From Microbacteriaceae bacterium UBA1487 (GTDB lineage: Bacteria > Actinomycetota > Actinomycetes > Actinomycetales > Microbacteriaceae), in NCBI GenBank assembly GCA_002325245.1, contig DCRR01000009.1, forward strand, positions 84,045-93,823: a DNA stretch of 9,779 nucleotides, given 5' to 3'. A program made the position numbers and the translations under genes. Position 1 is the stretch's first letter. Each line of letters opens with the position of its first letter. Of the stretch, positions 1-6,721 are shown piece by piece. The notes beneath the pieces are model-generated. The model was not told the origin of the DNA. It saw only the letters and a list, made by a program, of their open reading frames with translations, and did not search any database.

Positions 1-156
1 GGCGATCGAGTTCGCGCGACCCTCCGCGTCTCGCACTTCCACGGCCTGAAGCGCCTCGTGGCGGGACTTCCCGGCATGGTGCACGTGGTGTCACCGCCGG
101 AGGCGCGAGAAGCCGTCCGCGCCTGGGCGGCCGAAGGAGCGGCCCGGTACCGCTGA
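1..156 (+). CDS. pafC: PafC-like WYL-domain regulator, C-terminal fragment
   Basis: Only the last 51 codons lie in the window; the frame is open from base 1 and stops with TGA at 154-156. The peptide contains LKRLVAGLPGMVHVVSPPE followed by an Ala/Arg-rich helix ending AARYR. This looks like the C-terminal extension (WCX) of WYL regulators, a short beta segment, then a helix that ends the protein. PafB and PafC are HTH-WYL proteins that form the transcriptional activator of the DNA-damage response in mycobacteria and are encoded beside the proteasome accessory gene pafA. The strongest support is position: in M. tuberculosis pafC lies immediately upstream of tatA and tatC, as here. The HTH and WYL domains are outside the window, so the name rests on synteny plus a weak C-terminal match. 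Another WYL protein cannot be excluded. Confidence 0.62.
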   Translation, partial: GDRVRATLRVSHFHGLKRLVAGLPGMVHVVSPPEAREAVRAWAAEGAARYR

Positions 157-162
157 CGGGCC

Positions 163-168
163 TAGAAT
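163..168 (+). promoter_or_regulatory. Candidate -10 element (TAGAAT) upstream of tatA
   Basis: TAGAAT lies 7 bases after the pafC stop codon and fits the actinobacterial TANNNT -10 pattern. No recognisable -35 hexamer is seen 16-18 bp upstream, where the sequence is G/C only. Transcription would start near 175 and leave a leader of about 55 bases before tatA. It could give the tat operon a promoter separate from pafBC, but read-through from pafC is equally possible. Confidence 0.35.
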
Positions 169-230
169 GGTCGGAGAACTTCACGGACGTCGGATCCTTC
201 GGCGGCCCTCCCAACGGAAGGACATCGTCC

Positions 231-440
231 ATGCTCGGCAATCTCTCCGGCTGGCACTTCCTCATTGTGCTCGTGGTCGTGCTGCTGCTGTTCGGCGCCA
301 CGAAGCTCCCCGCGCTGGCCCGCAGCGTCGGCCAGTCGATGAAGATCTTCCGCAACGAGATCAAGAGCGACGACACGCCCACTCCCGACGCCTCCTCGGC
401 CGCGGACGACGGCGACCAGAAGTCGTCCGACTCGAAGTAG
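231..440 (+). CDS. tatA: TatA, twin-arginine translocase pore subunit
   Basis: This 69-residue protein is the oligomerising subunit of the Tat system, which exports folded proteins across the cytoplasmic membrane using the proton gradient. It has the standard TatA layout: a very short N-terminus, one membrane helix (about residues 8-21, rich in Leu and Val), the hinge motif FGATKLP at 21-27, an amphipathic helix (about 27-46, ending MKIFRNEIKSD), and a polar, disordered acidic tail rich in Asp and Ser. The length is normal for an actinobacterial TatA. The start is supported by a Shine-Dalgarno sequence, GGAAGGA at 216-222, 8 bases before the ATG. tatC begins 3 bp after the stop, so the two are co-transcribed. 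No tatB lies here; in actinobacteria it is usually encoded elsewhere. Confidence 0.96.
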   Translation: MLGNLSGWHFLIVLVVVLLLFGATKLPALARSVGQSMKIFRNEIKSDDTPTPDASSAADDGDQKSSDSK

Positions 441-443
441 CCG

Positions 444-1241
444 GTGGCCGCTCGAACGCGGCGCGGTCGCACGGCCGAAGGCCGGATGTCGCTCGGCGAA
501 CATCTCATCGAGCTGCGCAAGCGGCTCATGCGCGCCGCCGGCGCGATCGTGCTGGGCGCGATCGGCGGCTGGTTTCTGTACGACCCGGTCTGGGCGGCGC
601 TCTACGACCCGATCGTGCGCATCGCGGCGGCGCGCGGAATCGACACCGCCGAGGTCAACCTCAATTACGGCACCATCACGGGCGGCTTCGAGCAGCATCT
701 TCAGATCTCGATCGTCGTCGGGCTGGTGATCTCGAGCCCGGTGTGGCTCTACCAGATCTTCGCGTTCCTCGTTCCGGGGCTGACGCGCAAGGAGAAGCGC
801 TACACCTTCGGGTTCTTCTTCTCAGCCGTGCCGCTGTTCTTCGCCGGCTGCGCGACCGGCTGGTTCATCCTGCCCCACATCGTGGAGCTCATGGCGAGCT
901 TCATTCCGGCCGAGTCGACCTCGCTCTTCGACGCCCGCACCTACCTCGACTTCGTCCTGAAGCTCGTCATCGCCTCGGGTATCGCCTTCGTGCTGCCGGT
1001 GTTCCTCGTGCTGCTGAACTTCGTCGGCGTGCTCTCCGGCCGCGCGATCCTCGCGGGCTGGCGCTGGGCGATTCTGGCCATCACGATCTTCACGGCGATC
1101 GTCACGCCCGCGGCCGACGTGATCTCGATGTTCCTGCTGGCCATCCCGATGATCGCGCTGTACTTCATCGCCGTCGGGATCGCCCTCCTCCACGATCGCC
1201 GCGTCGCGAAGCGCCAAGCGGCGTTCGTCGGCGAGAGCTAG
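444..1241 (+). CDS. tatC: TatC, twin-arginine signal receptor subunit
   Basis: TatC is the polytopic membrane subunit that recognises the twin-arginine signal peptide and recruits TatA. The 265-residue product shows the family hallmarks: SLGEHLIELRKRL at 16-28, with the conserved Glu23 and Arg25 of the signal-binding surface; FLVPGLTRKEKR at 108-119, with Pro111 and Glu117; and TPAAD at 221-225. Six membrane helices can be placed at roughly 31-46, 86-107, 121-148, 166-193, 202-220 and 226-249, giving cytoplasmic ends. The GTG at 444 lies 3 bp after the tatA stop with only a weak GAAG upstream. An ATG at 486 (MSLGEHL) is an alternative start that would remove 14 Arg-rich residues; such basic N-termini are common in actinobacterial TatC, so the longer form is kept. 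The stop is 9 bp before the next gene. Confidence 0.96.
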   Translation: MAARTRRGRTAEGRMSLGEHLIELRKRLMRAAGAIVLGAIGGWFLYDPVWAALYDPIVRIAAARGIDTAEVNLNYGTITGGFEQHLQISIVVGLVISSPVWLYQIFAFLVPGLTRKEKRYTFGFFFSAVPLFFAGCATGWFILPHIVELMASFIPAESTSLFDARTYLDFVLKLVIASGIAFVLPVFLVLLNFVGVLSGRAILAGWRWAILAITIFTAIVTPAADVISMFLLAIPMIALYFIAVGIALLHDRRVAKRQAAFVGES

Positions 1242-1250
1242 CGTGAACAC

Positions 1251-3719
1251 GTGAGCCTGACACCCGCCGAGCGCTACGCCCGGGCGAAGGCCCGCCAGGG
1301 CAGCCCTGAGGTCGAGCGCTTCCGCGCGCTCCAGGAGTTCGATCTGGACCCGTTCCAGCGCGACGCCTGCGCCTCCCTCGAGGCAGGAAACAGCGTGCTG
1401 GTCGCCGCGCCCACCGGTGCGGGCAAGACGATCGTGGCCGAGTTCGCCGTGCACCTCGCGCTGCGCGACCCGCGCGCCAAGGTGTTCTACACCACACCGA
1501 TGAAGGCGCTCAGCAACCAGAAGTACAGCGAGCTGGCTGCCGAGCACGGCGCCGCGCAGGTCGGGCTGCTCACCGGCGACAGCAACATCAACTCCGGCGC
1601 CCGCGTGGTCGTGATGACGACCGAGGTGCTGCGCAACATGCTCTACGCCGACTCGGCGCTGCTCACCGATCTCGCCTTCGTCATCATGGACGAAGTGCAC
1701 TACCTCGCCGACCGGTTCCGCGGGGCGGTCTGGGAGGAGGTCATCATCCACCTGCCGCCGGCCGTGCGGCTCGTCTCGCTCAGCGCGACCGTCTCGAACG
1801 CCGAGGAGTTCGGCGACTGGCTTCAGGCGGTGCGCGGCCACACCGAGGTGATCGTCTCGGAGGAGCGCCCCGTGCCGCTCGAGCAGCACGTGCTCGTGCG
1901 CGGCAAGCTGCACGACCTCTTCGACGGCACGACCGACTCGACGGCGCTGCGGGTGAACCCGGAGCTCGTGCGGCTCGCCGCGAGCGGCGGACGCGCACCG
2001 TATCCGCGCCAGCACCCGGGACGCGACCGGTACCGACGCAGCTCCGGCGGCGGCTTCCGCGATCGCGGGGGAGACCGGGTAGGGCGCCCGGAGCTCATCA
2101 GCCTTCTCGAGTCCCGCGAGCTGCTGCCCGCGATCTTCTTCGTTTTCAGCCGCGTCGGCTGCGATGCGGCGGTCAAGCAGGTGGTCGGATCCGGCATCCG
2201 GCTCACCGAGCGGTGGGAGCGCGACGAGATCCGCGCCATCGTCGAGGAGCGCACGCGTCCGATCCCGGATCCAGATCTCGGCGTGCTCGGCTACTGGGAG
2301 TGGCTCGACGGGCTGCAGCGCGGCGTCGCCGCCCACCACGCCGGCATGCTCCCCGCCTTCAAGGAGATCGTCGAGGAGCTCTTTCAGCGCAAGCTCCTGA
2401 AGGCCGTGTTCGCCACGGAGACGCTCGCACTCGGGGTCAACATGCCCGCCCGCACCGTGGTGCTCGAGAAGCTCGAGAAGTTCAACGGCGAGGCGCGCGT
2501 GCCGATCACGCCGGGGGAGTACACCCAGCTGACCGGCCGCGCCGGGCGCCGAGGGATCGACACCCAGGGTCACGCGGTCATCCAGTGGACGGCGGGGCTC
2601 GATCCGCAGGCGGTCGCCTCGCTCGCCTCCCGGCGGACCTATCCGCTGAACTCCAGCTTCCGCCCGACGTACAACATGGCCGTCAACCTGATCGAGCAGT
2701 TCGGGCGCGAGCGCACTCGCGAGATCCTCGAGAGCTCCTTCGCCCAGTTCCAGGCCGACCGGGCGGTCGTGGATCTCGCCCGCCGGGTGCGCAAGCAGGA
2801 GGAGTCGCTGCGCGGCTATGCCGAGGCGATGACCTGCCACCTCGGCGACTTCCCGGAGTACTCGAAGCTGCGCCGCGAGCTGAGCGACCTCGAGCGCAAG
2901 AACGCGCGGAGCGAGGGGCGGGGCGGACACCGCGGCGCCGAGGTGGGAGGCGAGAGCCGCAGCGTGCGCGATCGCCGACAGCGGCAGATCGCCGACCTGC
3001 GGCGGCGCATGAAGCAGCACGCCTGCCACAGCTGCAACGATCGCGAGGCGCACGCGCGCTGGGCCGAGCGCTGGTGGCGTCTGAAGCGCGAGAACGACCA
3101 GCTGAGCGCGCAGATCCGCGGGCGCACCGGTGCCGTCTCGGTCGTGTTCGACCGCATCAGCGATCTGCTGCTCGACCTCGGCTATCTGGAGCACCGCGAC
3201 GGCGTCTGGGGCGCCACGGCGCCCGGGCGCGCGCTGCGCCGCATCTACGGGGAGCGCGACCTGCTCGTCGCCGAGTGCCTCCGCCGAGGCGCCTGGGCCG
3301 GACTCGACGCACCGTCCCTCGCCGCGCTCGCGAGCTCGCTCGTCTTCGAGCCGCGGCGCGAGGAGCGCGACATCCAGGACCGCGACCTGCCCCGCGGACC
3401 GTTCCGCGCCGCGAAGGATGCGACCGAGACGATCTGGGCCGAGCTCTCGATCATGGAGGAGGATCGACGGCTGCCGAGCACGGGCCTACTGTCGCACGGC
3501 CTATCCCTGGCGACCTACCGCTGGGCTCAGGGTGCCTCGCTCGACGCGGTGCTGCGTGACGCCGATCTCGCGGCCGGCGACTTCATCCGTTGGATGAAGC
3601 AGGCCGTTGACCTGCTCGACCAGCTTTCGCTCGTGGCCGACGGGGAGCTCGGCCGCACTGCGCGCCAGTCAATCGATGGAATCCGACGTGGCATCGTCGC
3701 GTACTCCGGAGTCGCCTGA
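1251..3719 (+). CDS. helY: HelY, Ski2/Mtr4-like DEAD/DEAH-box helicase
   Basis: This 822-residue ATP-dependent superfamily 2 helicase is presumed to be an RNA helicase. Motifs in order are: DPFQ (33-36, Q-like), Walker A APTGAGKT (53-60), TTPMKALSNQ (81-90, motif Ia), DEVH (147-150, Walker B), SAT (178-180, motif III), FVFSRVGCD (297-305, motif IV), FATETLALGVNMPART (387-402, motif V) and QLTGRAGRRG (426-435, motif VI). The ending AECLRRGAWAGLDAPSLAALASSLVFE (675-700) and the helical stretch after it match the DSHCT domain of Ski2-like enzymes. Between the RecA domains lies a Gly/Arg-rich linker (about 244-280). After motif VI there is a second basic low-complexity insert (about 551-578), followed by CHSC at 592-595. 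The same gene follows tatC in mycobacteria. The GTG start is 9 bp after tatC with a poor ribosome site, which suggests coupling. HelY's natural substrate is not settled as far as I know. Confidence 0.92.
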   Translation: MSLTPAERYARAKARQGSPEVERFRALQEFDLDPFQRDACASLEAGNSVLVAAPTGAGKTIVAEFAVHLALRDPRAKVFYTTPMKALSNQKYSELAAEHGAAQVGLLTGDSNINSGARVVVMTTEVLRNMLYADSALLTDLAFVIMDEVHYLADRFRGAVWEEVIIHLPPAVRLVSLSATVSNAEEFGDWLQAVRGHTEVIVSEERPVPLEQHVLVRGKLHDLFDGTTDSTALRVNPELVRLAASGGRAPYPRQHPGRDRYRRSSGGGFRDRGGDRVGRPELISLLESRELLPAIFFVFSRVGCDAAVKQVVGSGIRLTERWERDEIRAIVEERTRPIPDPDLGVLGYWEWLDGLQRGVAAHHAGMLPAFKEIVEELFQRKLLKAVFATETLALGVNMPARTVVLEKLEKFNGEARVPITPGEYTQLTGRAGRRGIDTQGHAVIQWTAGLDPQAVASLASRRTYPLNSSFRPTYNMAVNLIEQFGRERTREILESSFAQFQADRAVVDLARRVRKQEESLRGYAEAMTCHLGDFPEYSKLRRELSDLERKNARSEGRGGHRGAEVGGESRSVRDRRQRQIADLRRRMKQHACHSCNDREAHARWAERWWRLKRENDQLSAQIRGRTGAVSVVFDRISDLLLDLGYLEHRDGVWGATAPGRALRRIYGERDLLVAECLRRGAWAGLDAPSLAALASSLVFEPRREERDIQDRDLPRGPFRAAKDATETIWAELSIMEEDRRLPSTGLLSHGLSLATYRWAQGASLDAVLRDADLAAGDFIRWMKQAVDLLDQLSLVADGELGRTARQSIDGIRRGIVAYSGVA

Positions 3720-5330
3720 ATGAAACCCGACGCAGCACGCGCGCCGCTTCCCCTGGGAGTCGCGCTGGTGGTCGCCGCGGCCGCCGGGCCGATCCTGGAC
3801 GCCGCGTTCCCCGACCGGGACTGGTGGCCGCTCGCGATCCCCGCCGTCGCTCTGGTGCTGCTGGCAGCCCAGGGTCGACGCCCCGGCCCCGCGCTGCTGG
3901 TCGGGCTCGTATTCGGCGCCTGCTTCTACTTCCCGCACATCGAGTGGGCGACGCTGTTCCTCGGCCCGATCCCGTGGTCGGCGCTGTCCACGCTGATGGC
4001 GCTCTGGGTCATGCTCGGCACCGCGGCCATCAGCCTGGTCTACCGCTGGGCGCCGCGGGTCTGGTCTGGGCTGGCGGGACGGCTGCTGCTGGTTCCGGCG
4101 ATCGTGGCAGGGCTCTGGACCGCGCGCGAGGCGATCGCCAGCGTCTGGCCGTACGGCGGGTTCTCGTGGGGGAGGGTCTCGTTCTCGCAGTCGGAGAGCC
4201 CGTTCGCGGCCCTGTTCGGCTGGCTCGGCGTGTCCGGCGTGAGCTTCCTCCTCGTCTTCCTCGCCGCGGCCGGGCTCGCCTTTGCGCAGGAGGCATGGCG
4301 TGTGCGCAGCGCCGCCGGAGCACAGGTGGCCGGCGGCGCGCCCGCGCGGCTCTCGGCGCTGCGCCTGGGAACCGCCTACCTCGCCCTGCTGCTTCTGGCG
4401 ATGGTGTTCCCCGCCTTCCCCTCGGCGACCGACGGCAGCACCCGTGTCGCCGCGGTGCAGGGCAACGGCAAGACCAGCTACTTCGATCCTCCGGAGCGCA
4501 CCGGCGACAATCTGCTGGCGCAGGTCGCCGCGACGGAGCCGATCTACGGCGAGGACGTTGACGTGGTGGTGTGGCCGGAGGGCGGCAGCGATCTCGACCC
4601 GCTGCGCAGCGCCTCGGCGGCGCGGATCTTCGATGAGGTGTCGCAGCGCGCCGGGGCTCCGCTCGTCTCCGGCATCATCACGGCACGACTGCCCGAAGGG
4701 GGAGACCCCGAGACCGACACGGAGTACTTCAACACCGCGGTCGTCTGGCGCGACGGGCAGGGCGCCGGCGACTACTACGACAAGAAGCACCCGGTGCCCT
4801 TCGGCGAGTACGTTCCGGATCGTGACTTCTGGCGCCAGTTCGCCCCCGACCTGATCGATCTGATCGGGCGCGAGTACACCCCGGGAACCACCGACACGGT
4901 GCTCGAACTCGATGACGGCCTGCTGGCGGGTGTCGCGATCTGCTTCGACATCGTCGACGACCAGGTCATGACCGACACCGTGCGCGAGGGTGCGGATCTG
5001 GTCTTCGCGCCCACCAACAACGCCGATTTCGGGCGCACCGACGAGAGCCTCCAGCAGCTCGCGATCGCGCACATCCGCGCGATCGAGTTGGGCCGTTCCG
5101 TCGTCAGCATCTCGACGGTCGGCACGAGCGCGATCATCGCCCCCGACGGGACGATCCTGGACGAGCTGACCTGGTACACCGCCGACGCGATGGTGGTCGA
5201 TGTTCCGCTCGGGACCTCGACCACTCCGGCCGTGCTTCTGGGACGTCAGATCGAGTGGGGTGTCTCCGCGCTCGGACTCATCGGGCTTCTGCTCGCCGCA
5301 TTCGCCGGTCGGCGCGTCACGCGCCGCTGA
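3720..5330 (+). CDS. lnt: Apolipoprotein N-acyltransferase
   Basis: Lnt transfers an acyl chain from phospholipid to the amino group of the N-terminal diacylglyceryl-cysteine of lipoproteins, at the outer face of the membrane. The 536-residue protein has about seven N-terminal membrane helices (within 12-233), an extracytoplasmic nitrilase-like domain (about 240-500) and a final membrane helix (about 512-530). The Glu-Lys-Cys triad can be read by alignment to E. coli E267/K335/C387: Glu287 in VVVWPEGG, Lys355 in YDKKHPVPFGEYVP, and Cys408 in AICFDIV. Glu363 matches the essential FGE glutamate. The residue two after the cysteine is Asp rather than the more usual Glu. The ATG abuts the helY TGA, and GGAG at 3708-3711 gives an 8-base ribosome-site spacing, so the genes are probably translationally coupled. 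In mycobacteria the equivalent domain is Rv2051c (Ppm1), next to rbpA, and that adjacency is kept here. Confidence 0.93.
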   Translation: MKPDAARAPLPLGVALVVAAAAGPILDAAFPDRDWWPLAIPAVALVLLAAQGRRPGPALLVGLVFGACFYFPHIEWATLFLGPIPWSALSTLMALWVMLGTAAISLVYRWAPRVWSGLAGRLLLVPAIVAGLWTAREAIASVWPYGGFSWGRVSFSQSESPFAALFGWLGVSGVSFLLVFLAAAGLAFAQEAWRVRSAAGAQVAGGAPARLSALRLGTAYLALLLLAMVFPAFPSATDGSTRVAAVQGNGKTSYFDPPERTGDNLLAQVAATEPIYGEDVDVVVWPEGGSDLDPLRSASAARIFDEVSQRAGAPLVSGIITARLPEGGDPETDTEYFNTAVVWRDGQGAGDYYDKKHPVPFGEYVPDRDFWRQFAPDLIDLIGREYTPGTTDTVLELDDGLLAGVAICFDIVDDQVMTDTVREGADLVFAPTNNADFGRTDESLQQLAIAHIRAIELGRSVVSISTVGTSAIIAPDGTILDELTWYTADAMVVDVPLGTSTTPAVLLGRQIEWGVSALGLIGLLLAAFAGRRVTRR

Positions 5331-5339
5331 GCGCACGAA

Positions 5340-5369
5340 AGGGCCGCTGCCCGAAAGGACAGCGGCCCT
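5340..5369. terminator. Bidirectional intrinsic terminator between lnt and rbpA
   Basis: A perfect 10-bp inverted repeat has left arm AGGGCCGCTG (5340-5349) and right arm CAGCGGCCCT (5360-5369) around a 10-base loop. It begins 10 bases after the lnt stop and lies 27 bases beyond the rbpA stop, so it sits between two convergent genes. On the minus strand the stem is followed by a short T run (TTTCG). On the plus strand there is no T tract, so it may work better for rbpA, or as a U-tract-independent hairpin of the kind common in actinobacteria. Confidence 0.82.
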
Positions 5370-5396
5370 GCGAAGACCCGTCGTTCGGCGGGAGAC

Positions 5397-5771
5397 CTAT
5401 GCCGTCTTGCGACCGGTCTTCGAAGCTCCGCGGCGCGCGCGGAGGTATTCGAGGCGCTCCTGCAGGAGCTCCTCCAGCTCGGGGCGCGTGCGGCGCTCGA
5501 GCAGCATGTCCCAGTGAGTGCGCGGAGCCTTGGTCTCGGCTTCGTCGGACTGCACGAGTGTGCCGTCCTCCGCGACGAGCCGTCCCTCGAGACCGGTGCG
5601 CGGCGACTCCCACGTCTCCGGCACCTCGGCGTCGGACGAGAAGGTGACCTCGAAGGTCTTGCCGTCGTCGGTTCGGTAAATGCTCTTCTTTCGCGGCGAG
5701 AACTCGACACCGTCCTCCGTCTGGAGACTCTGTGAACCAAGTCGCATGCCGCGCAAACTACGATCTGCCAT
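5397..5771 (-). CDS. rbpA: RbpA, RNA polymerase-binding transcription factor
   Basis: RbpA is an actinobacterial protein that binds RNA polymerase and the primary sigma factor and stabilises the open promoter complex. The 124 residues match M. tuberculosis RbpA closely at both ends: MADRSLRGMRLG at the N-terminal tail (1-12) and PRTHWDMLLERR (83-94) leading into the sigma-interacting helix (about 95-115, ELEELLQERLEYLRARR). The middle (27-70) is the beta-barrel core, with YRTDDGKTFEVTF and AEVPETW. The protein contains no cysteine at all, so the zinc site described for Streptomyces RbpA cannot form. It is about a dozen residues longer than the mycobacterial protein because of an acidic linker (about 66-82) and a basic tail. 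The start is firm: a perfect AGGAGG (5779-5784, minus strand) lies 7 bases before the ATG. Confidence 0.97.
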   Translation of the reverse strand: MADRSLRGMRLGSQSLQTEDGVEFSPRKKSIYRTDDGKTFEVTFSSDAEVPETWESPRTGLEGRLVAEDGTLVQSDEAETKAPRTHWDMLLERRTRPELEELLQERLEYLRARRGASKTGRKTA

Positions 5772-5947
5772 CGTGTGGCCTCCTCTGCGCTCTCCCGATC
5801 GAAGCGAGCGCTGGCGGATTGCCGCACGCTCGCCGATCCGGCACTCATGTATAACGTCAGCGTGGCGAGGAACATGCCTCGACGGGTCTGTTTACAGTCC
5901 TTTCACAGCCGCCTCGTGACGGATTGCGAGATTCCCCCGAGCGTCGC
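5772..5947. other. Intergenic leader of rbpA, with candidate minus-strand -10 (5848-5853)
   Basis: This 176-base gap separates the end of the phosphodiesterase gene from rbpA; both are on the minus strand. It is clearly more AT-rich than its surroundings around 5845-5905. Reading the minus strand, TATACA (5853 down to 5848) is the best -10 candidate and would give a leader of about 70 bases; no convincing -35 is visible. A short inverted repeat, CGAGG (5866-5870) and CCTCG (5877-5881), lies just upstream of it. I looked for a SigR/SigH-type pair (GGAAT with GTT at about 18 bp), known for rbpA in Streptomyces, and did not find it. No gene is seen. The plus strand also reads TATAAC at 5850-5855, but nothing lies downstream in that direction for it to drive. 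Confidence 0.4.
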
Positions 5948-6721
5948 TCAGGATGCACGCTCGCGCACCACGGCGAGAGCCGTGTCGGAGCGGTCCGAGA
6001 CGAGACCATCGACGCCGATCTCGAGCAGCCGCACCATCGTCGGGGCGTCGTTGATCGTCCACACGTGCACCTCGATGCCCGCGGAGTGGAAGCTCTCGAC
6101 CGAGCGTGACGTGATCGCCGGGATCCCCGCCATCCGCAACGGGAACTGCACGGCATCGACGCCGCCCAGGATGCCTCGCAGCGGTGCGATGGCGCCTGCT
6201 CGGGCCGCGAGCACGGCGGGAATCGCGCGGCTTGCCGAGAGCGAGGTCGCCACCCCCGGGAGTGCGTCCACGGCCGCACGGCGACGGGACTCGCTGAAGG
6301 AGGACACCAGCACCCGGCGCGTCGCGCGGAGGTCTCGGATCGCGGCCGCGGCAGGAAGAGCGGCGCCCGCCGTCTTGATGTCGATGTTGAAGCAGGTGTC
6401 GGGGAAGGCATCCAGAGCCTCGGCGAGGGTCACGAACCCCTGCCCCTCGCCGAGCGGCACCTCCGCGAGCTCCGCTGCCGTCAGCTGCGCGACGGTGGCA
6501 TCACGACCGGCGACCCGCGTCAGGTCGGCGTCGTGGCTGACGATCGCGACGCCGTCCGCCGAGACATGCACATCGGTTTCGATGTGGGTGACGCCGAGCG
6601 CCACCGCACGCGCGAAGGCGAGCAGGGTGTTCTCCGGCGCGTCGACGGCCAGACCGCGATGGGCGAGGACGCGCGGCGTTGGGGCGTCGAAGAAGACCGA
6701 CGGCCCCGATTCGGCGACCAC
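5948..6721 (-). CDS. Glycerophosphodiester phosphodiesterase (GDPD/UgpQ family)
   Basis: This enzyme hydrolyses deacylated phospholipid head groups to sn-glycerol 3-phosphate and an alcohol, using a metal-dependent TIM barrel. The 257-residue protein has the family motifs in order: AHRG (20-23, catalytic His21), PENTLLAF (29-36), HIETDVHVSADG (46-57, metal ligands Glu48 and Asp50), VSHD (61-64, catalytic His63), FNIDIK (111-116), and VHVWTINDAPTM (218-229) with GVDGLVSDRSD near the end. The third metal ligand, usually Glu in NIEIK, appears as Asp114. There is no signal peptide or membrane helix, so it should be cytoplasmic, like UgpQ. The GTG start directly follows the stop of the SPFH gene with no gap, which points to translational coupling. 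Its exact substrate (glycerophosphodiester, lysophospholipid or wall teichoic material) cannot be told from sequence. Confidence 0.93.
   Translation of the reverse strand: MVAESGPSVFFDAPTPRVLAHRGLAVDAPENTLLAFARAVALGVTHIETDVHVSADGVAIVSHDADLTRVAGRDATVAQLTAAELAEVPLGEGQGFVTLAEALDAFPDTCFNIDIKTAGAALPAAAAIRDLRATRRVLVSSFSESRRRAAVDALPGVATSLSASRAIPAVLAARAGAIAPLRGILGGVDAVQFPLRMAGIPAITSRSVESFHSAGIEVHVWTINDAPTMVRLLEIGVDGLVSDRSDTALAVVRERAS

Noticed and set aside
167..1246. Open plus-strand frame overlapping tatA and tatC
   Set aside because: The translation is Arg/His-rich shadow sequence with no motif, while the tatA and tatC frames are unmistakable.
822..3194. Very long open frame on the minus strand opposite tatC and helY
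   Set aside because: It is antisense to two clear genes, has a low-complexity Arg/Ala/Glu/Gly translation without any known motif, and is explained by the high GC content, which removes stop codons.
3669..5336. Long minus-strand open frame opposite lnt
   Set aside because: Composition is typical of a reverse-complement shadow (Arg, Gly, Glu, Asp repeats); Lnt on the plus strand has its full catalytic triad.
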